Origin: Verrucomicrobiales bacterium
GTDB taxonomy: Bacteria; Verrucomicrobiota; Verrucomicrobiia; Verrucomicrobiales; V1-33
Length of the DNA: 8,976 nucleotides
NCBI GenBank assembly: GCA_023253495.1
Contig: JALRGF010000025.1
Location: forward strand, 1 to 8,976
Direction of reading: 5' to 3'
The position numbers and the translations under genes were made by a program. Within the stretch, counting starts at the first letter, position 1. Every line of letters starts with the position of its first letter. The notes below the pieces were generated by a model. That model saw nothing but the letters and a program-made list of their open reading frames with translations, was not told the origin of the DNA and made no database searches. Below, in pieces: positions 5,025-8,976 of this stretch.

Positions 5025-8000
5025 TTACGGGGCGGGCACGACGGTGAGGGTGCCGTGCATGATGGTCCAGTGGCCGGGGAAGGTGCAGACGTAGTCGTAG
5101 TCGCCCGGGGTGGCGGGCGCGGTGAGTTTGAGCGTTTCGGACTGACCGGCTTCGAGCATTCGGGTGGCGGCGAGGATGACATTCATCTTTTCCGCCGGCA
5201 GGTAGGCGCGGCCTTCGGCGTCGAGCTGGGTCGGCGGCATGGTCTGGGCGGCGGTAGCCACCGCCTCCTTGGCTCCGGGTCGGGTGATGACCAGGTTGTG
5301 GGGCAGGGCGTCGGCATTTTCGAAAATGATTTCGAAGGGTTTGCCGGCCTCCACTTCCAGGCGCGGGGTGTCGTAGCGCATCTGTTCGCGCACCGTGCGG
5401 ATGACAAAGACGTTCACGCGGATGGCACGCAGGTCGCGGGCGAGGGTGCGGGCGGTCTCGTCGTCGGCCAGACCGGCCAGCTCGGTGGCGAGCTGGATGG
5501 CCTCGACGACCGAAGGCGCGGTGCGGTTGGCCGCGGGGATGTCGCGGGCCCAGTCGAGCAGGGCACGGGCGGCGGCGCCACCCGGTCCCGGCTGCCATGA
5601 GGCCCGTGGCAGACTGCGCAGGGCGCGGACGATGGCGGTGCGCGACTCGCCGCGGGCGAGCCGCTCGCTGAACAGGGAGAATGTTTCCTCCGGCTTCACA
5701 CCGGTGCTGGCGAGCGCGCGCACGGCGGCGTCCCGGACCATGGCCACCGGATCGGCGTCGATCGCAATGGTCGCCGAGTCGGCCGGCGCCGGCAGGTTCT
5801 GCCGTGAGAAAACCGGCTGCCGCGCGGCGTCGAGAACGGTCAGCGTGAAGCCCTCCAGCCGTTGGCGCAGCCGTTCCTCACCGTCCCAGCGGTTGTGCAG
5901 GGTGACTGATTCGATGGCGGTGTCCTCGCCCAGGTCGAGTTCCCACCACGGGTGCTCTTCGTCCTCGGCGGTGTGCGTCTGCCCGCCGCGTCCCCAGTCC
6001 GGGCTGGAATTCCCGTCGATGGCGCGACCGGCGACGCCGTCGTTGGCGGTGCTCGACTGGCGGGCGGTGCCGGAGCGCGCCACGTTGCGGCCGCCGGCCA
6101 TGACCTCGACCTCGGCGAGCGTCAGGGTGCCGCGGCGCGGGAGTTCGATGCGGACGAAGCGGCCGGGCGCGGTGGTGCCGACGCCGAGGCGGCTGCGCAG
6201 GGCATCAGCGTCGGCCGCGACCAGCCGGCGCAGGGTGTCGTCGGTACGGGCGCGCAGCGCGGGGGCGGGCACCAGTGGGACGGCGGCGAGCGCGGTAGTG
6301 AGGCGGCGGACGGCTGCGGCTCCGGTTGCCTCGCCGGCGCCGCGGACGATTTCCTGCCAGTCACCATCGGCGACCACGAGGGCGGCGGTGGTTGAGGCGG
6401 CCACGGCGGGTGACGGCGCCCCGGCGGCCAGCGCCTCCAGTTCCGCGCGCAGCGGCTGCAGGGCGTCGGCACCGAGGCCCGGCAGGATGGCCGCGAGATC
6501 AGCAGCGGTCGGGCTGGTGGCTCCGGTCTTCACTGCGGCGACGATTTCGGCGGCCACCGACGTCCCTTTTTGTTCCGCCAGCGTGGCCAGGGCCTCCAGC
6601 CGCGCGGCGGACGTCACGTCCGGGCGGGTCAGCAGCGCGGTGAGCACGGTCGGGGTGCGCGGCAGCTTCAGCAGTTCGTCGGACGACACCTTGTTGAGCA
6701 CATATTCGAGTCCTGCCGGATTGCCGGGCGCGAACGGCCGGCCTTCCGCGATCGCCTGACGCCAGACCGGCTCAAGCTGGCGCATCGTTTCGCGGAGGAC
6801 GTAATCAAGGTAGTAGTCGGTCGGTTTGCCCAGCGCGCTCAGCGCGATATTGGCCGCCTCCACGTCATTGAAAAAGCTGGCCACCCGCACCGCCTCGAGC
6901 CGGACCCGCGGGTGGTCGTCCGTTGCCATCGGGGCGAGCCGGGCCAGCGCGTCCGGCAGGAATTCGCGCCAGTACCCCAGCACGCGGGTGGCGGCGGCGC
7001 GGGCGTGCGGATCCGGGCTGCGCATGCGGTCGGCGAGCAGGTCGCCGTCGATGGCATGGTGCCACTGGTGCACCCAGAGAGCTTCCATTTTGTGGTGCTC
7101 GACGTCCGGGAGTGAAGGGTCGAGGCCCGCAACCCATTGTTTCGCGGCCGGGACGACTTCGGCGGAATCCCGGGCACCCAGCTCGATTTTGGCCCGCTCG
7201 CGGACATTGTCCTCGGGTGACTTGAGCAGATCGAGCAGCCGGGCGACCGGCTCGCCGGCGATTTTTTCCGGGGTGAGCAGTGGGCGCTCCGGGTAGGTGA
7301 TGCGGTAGATGCGGCCGTGCGTCTGGTCGCGGTTCGGGTCGCGCAGGTGGTGCTGGAGGTGGCCGATGATGGCATTCTGCCAGTCGGCGACGTAGAGCGC
7401 GCCGTCCGGGCCGACGTTGACGGCGGTCGGTCGGAAGTTCGGGTCGCTGCTGGAAATCAGATCGGGCAGCGTCTCGCCCTTCAGCCCGGAGCCGTCCTCG
7501 CTGACCTTGACGCGGAAGATCCCGTGAAAGGAAATGACGTTGCAGTTGAGGAAGTTCCCTTGCCAGTCGTCGGGAAAGTGGCGGCTGCTGAGGATGGCGG
7601 TGCCCGGGCATGGGCGGGACGGGCGGGCCCAGAATTCCTTCAGACCGGCGTGGTCGCCGCTGTCGAGGCGGCCGCTGAAGGCGGGCGCAAAATACGTGTT
7701 GTTGCCGGTGGCGTCGGTGACGAGGTCGTTGCCCCAGCGGTCAAACACTTTGCCATGCGGGTTGGCGAAGCCGTATTTGACGTGGGTCTCGAACACGCCG
7801 GTGCGCGGATCAAACCGGAAAATGGCGCCATCGGCGGTGCGCACCGGGCCGCGGGCGGTTTCGACCTGGGTGCGGTGGAACACGCCGTCGCTGAGGTAGA
7901 CCGCGCCGCCCGGGTCAAGGGCCATGGCATTGGTGGCATGGTGCGAATCCGCGCTGTCCATGCCCATGAGCACCCGCTCCCGCCAGTCGCCACGCCCGTC

Positions 8001-8976
8001 GCCATCCGTGTCGCGCACAAAAAGCACGTCCGGCCCCTGCATGAGGAGCACCCCGTCGCGGTAAAACTGGAACCCGGTCGGGGCATTCAGGTTTTCCAGA
8101 AATGGAGTGGCGCGGTCGGCGCGGCCGTCGCCGTCGGTGTCCTCGAGGACGAGCAGGGTGTCGCCTTTTTCGCTCCACGGGGTGCGGCCGGGGTAGTTCC
8201 GCCACGCGGCCACCCAGAGGCGGTTGTGCGTGTCCCAGGCCATCTGGACCGGGTTGATGAGGTCCGGAAACTGCTCTTCGCTGGCGAACAGGTTGACCGC
8301 GCACCCGTCATGCACGGTCATTTTGGCGATGGCTTCCTCGCCGCCGAGGTACGTGTGCGAGCCGTCCGGCCGGTCACCGGGTTTGTTCGTCCGGACCTCG
8401 GTGACCTTGGGAAGATTGGAATCGTCGACGGCGGCGTCGCGACCTCGCGCCAGTGCATGGATGCGGGCGTCGCGGTTGGCGGTCATGGCGTCGCGCACGG
8501 CCATTTCCTCCTGCATGACCTGGTAGTTCTTGATCATCGGGCCGTTCGGGCCGCTCTGGTATTCCATCTGCGAACGGCCGCCATAGACGTTGTAGCCGTC
8601 GATGGTCCGGTACCGCTGGTGCCACTGGTGGTTTTTGTCGGCGATGGCGGCCCGCAGCGCCTCGTCCGGCGTTTCCGGGGCGTCCTCGCCGGTCAGGGCG
8701 CGGAAAATCAGAGGTGCCATCACCGCGTCGCCGGCCTCGCTCAACTGCCAGCCGTTGTGGGTCAGCGGTGCGGCGTTCCGCGCGGCCGGGGATTGCGACA
8801 ACGCGAACAGGTCGACAAATCCCACGCCCTCGGCCCGCGCGACTTCGGCCATGGCCGTGCTGTACTGAGCCAGCAGGGCGTTGCGCGTCTCGGGGTCGCC
8901 CGGCGCGTTGAAGGGAGCACGCACCTCGACTGACAGCGGCGAAAAAAGCACGATCCGCGGGCTGCCGGCGCCCGAG
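5025..8976 (-). CDS. Giant PVC dehydrogenase-like protein with lectin and azurin domains (5' partial)
   Basis: The frame is open to the window edge, so the true start and any signal peptide are missing; the GTG at 8951 is taken as residue 1 for counting only. At least 1,316 residues are visible. Domain order: the C-terminal half of an SGNH/GDSL hydrolase-like domain (to about 90); a linker; a glucose/sorbosone-dehydrogenase-like propeller of the PVC 'membrane-bound dehydrogenase' type (about 210-555) with two DTDGDGR calcium-type loops (271-280, 314-323); HEAT-like helical repeats (about 560-925); a discoidin/fucolectin-like domain (about 930-1060); more HEAT-like repeats (1063-1176); and a cupredoxin (1177-1308). 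The copper ligands are H1218, C1289, H1294 and M1298, with azurin-like C-x4-H-x3-M spacing. Related PVC proteins often carry a CxxCH haem site; none occurs here. The protein is probably periplasmic or surface-attached, binding or oxidising sugars and passing electrons to copper. Activity of the dehydrogenase and SGNH parts is unproven. It likely shares a transcript with the downstream epimerase. Confidence 0.88.
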   Translation of the reverse strand, partial: SGAGSPRIVLFSPLSVEVRAPFNAPGDPETRNALLAQYSTAMAEVARAEGVGFVDLFALSQSPAARNAAPLTHNGWQLSEAGDAVMAPLIFRALTGEDAPETPDEALRAAIADKNHQWHQRYRTIDGYNVYGGRSQMEYQSGPNGPMIKNYQVMQEEMAVRDAMTANRDARIHALARGRDAAVDDSNLPKVTEVRTNKPGDRPDGSHTYLGGEEAIAKMTVHDGCAVNLFASEEQFPDLINPVQMAWDTHNRLWVAAWRNYPGRTPWSEKGDTLLVLEDTDGDGRADRATPFLENLNAPTGFQFYRDGVLLMQGPDVLFVRDTDGDGRGDWRERVLMGMDSADSHHATNAMALDPGGAVYLSDGVFHRTQVETARGPVRTADGAIFRFDPRTGVFETHVKYGFANPHGKVFDRWGNDLVTDATGNNTYFAPAFSGRLDSGDHAGLKEFWARPSRPCPGTAILSSRHFPDDWQGNFLNCNVISFHGIFRVKVSEDGSGLKGETLPDLISSSDPNFRPTAVNVGPDGALYVADWQNAIIGHLQHHLRDPNRDQTHGRIYRITYPERPLLTPEKIAGEPVARLLDLLKSPEDNVRERAKIELGARDSAEVVPAAKQWVAGLDPSLPDVEHHKMEALWVHQWHHAIDGDLLADRMRSPDPHARAAATRVLGYWREFLPDALARLAPMATDDHPRVRLEAVRVASFFNDVEAANIALSALGKPTDYYLDYVLRETMRQLEPVWRQAIAEGRPFAPGNPAGLEYVLNKVSSDELLKLPRTPTVLTALLTRPDVTSAARLEALATLAEQKGTSVAAEIVAAVKTGATSPTAADLAAILPGLGADALQPLRAELEALAAGAPSPAVAASTTAALVVADGDWQEIVRGAGEATGAAAVRRLTTALAAVPLVPAPALRARTDDTLRRLVAADADALRSRLGVGTTAPGRFVRIELPRRGTLTLAEVEVMAGGRNVARSGTARQSSTANDGVAGRAIDGNSSPDWGRGGQTHTAEDEEHPWWELDLGEDTAIESVTLHNRWDGEERLRQRLEGFTLTVLDAARQPVFSRQNLPAPADSATIAIDADPVAMVRDAAVRALASTGVKPEETFSLFSERLARGESRTAIVRALRSLPRASWQPGPGGAAARALLDWARDIPAANRTAPSVVEAIQLATELAGLADDETARTLARDLRAIRVNVFVIRTVREQMRYDTPRLEVEAGKPFEIIFENADALPHNLVITRPGAKEAVATAAQTMPPTQLDAEGRAYLPAEKMNVILAATRMLEAGQSETLKLTAPATPGDYDYVCTFPGHWTIMHGTLTVVPAP

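Noticed and set aside
4939..5598. An N-terminal extension of the epimerase frame to 5598.
   Set aside because: The extension overlaps the cupredoxin and HEAT coding region in another frame and translates to Arg/Pro/His-rich sequence. Homology starts at the ATG at 4938.
5395..6759. A 454-codon open frame on the plus strand rich in Arg, Ser and Ala.
   Set aside because: The composition is that of an antisense shadow, and it lies fully inside the HEAT and lectin parts of the giant gene.
7317..8933. A 538-codon open frame on the plus strand, opposite the giant gene.
   Set aside because: Its translation is low-complexity Val/Ala/Gly-rich with no recognisable domain, as expected from the antisense of GC-rich codons. 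The opposite strand encodes clear protein domains.

Overview
The window is GC-rich DNA, visibly lower in GC only in the pseudopilin gene. It looks like a chromosomal segment of a Verrucomicrobiota bacterium, possibly of the Opitutales type; this is inferred from gene content, with no marker gene to settle it. The main support is three protein types typical of the Planctomycetes-Verrucomicrobia group: a very large exported protein with a PVC-type dehydrogenase propeller, a short pseudopilin with a GFTLVELL signal and an ANDNEG motif, and a xylose-isomerase-like sugar epimerase.

Layout. Bases 1-106 are downstream of rnhB and hold no gene. Ribonuclease HII (rnhB, minus strand) lies at 107-724. 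A strong intrinsic terminator at 750-781 ends the next minus-strand gene, a pseudopilin-like protein (806-1483). A divergent gap of about 200 bases follows. Then come two plus-strand genes that overlap by four bases: a glucosamine-6-phosphate deaminase family protein (1689-2462) and an exported Ig-like/beta-propeller protein of unknown function (2459-3952). These converge on a minus-strand pair across a G-rich gap (3953-4086). The downstream member of that pair is a sugar isomerase/epimerase (4087-4938). The upstream member is a giant multidomain protein (5025 to beyond 8976) whose start is outside the window.

How the genes may work together. rnhB is housekeeping. The rest suits a bacterium that handles glycans or amino sugars. 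The deaminase would feed amino-sugar phosphate into glycolysis, and its coupled partner is exported and has a glycosidase-like propeller look. The giant protein joins an SGNH-like domain, a sugar-dehydrogenase-like propeller, HEAT repeats, a fucolectin-like discoidin domain and an azurin-type copper domain. It sits directly upstream of an epimerase whose metal ligands have the spacing of D-tagatose 3-epimerase. Periplasmic sugar oxidation or binding followed by cytoplasmic isomerisation is a reasonable inference, but not demonstrated.

The most notable feature is the giant protein. It has no CxxCH haem motif in the visible part and ends in a complete type 1 copper site. No CRISPR array, tRNA, rRNA, insertion sequence or phage gene was seen.
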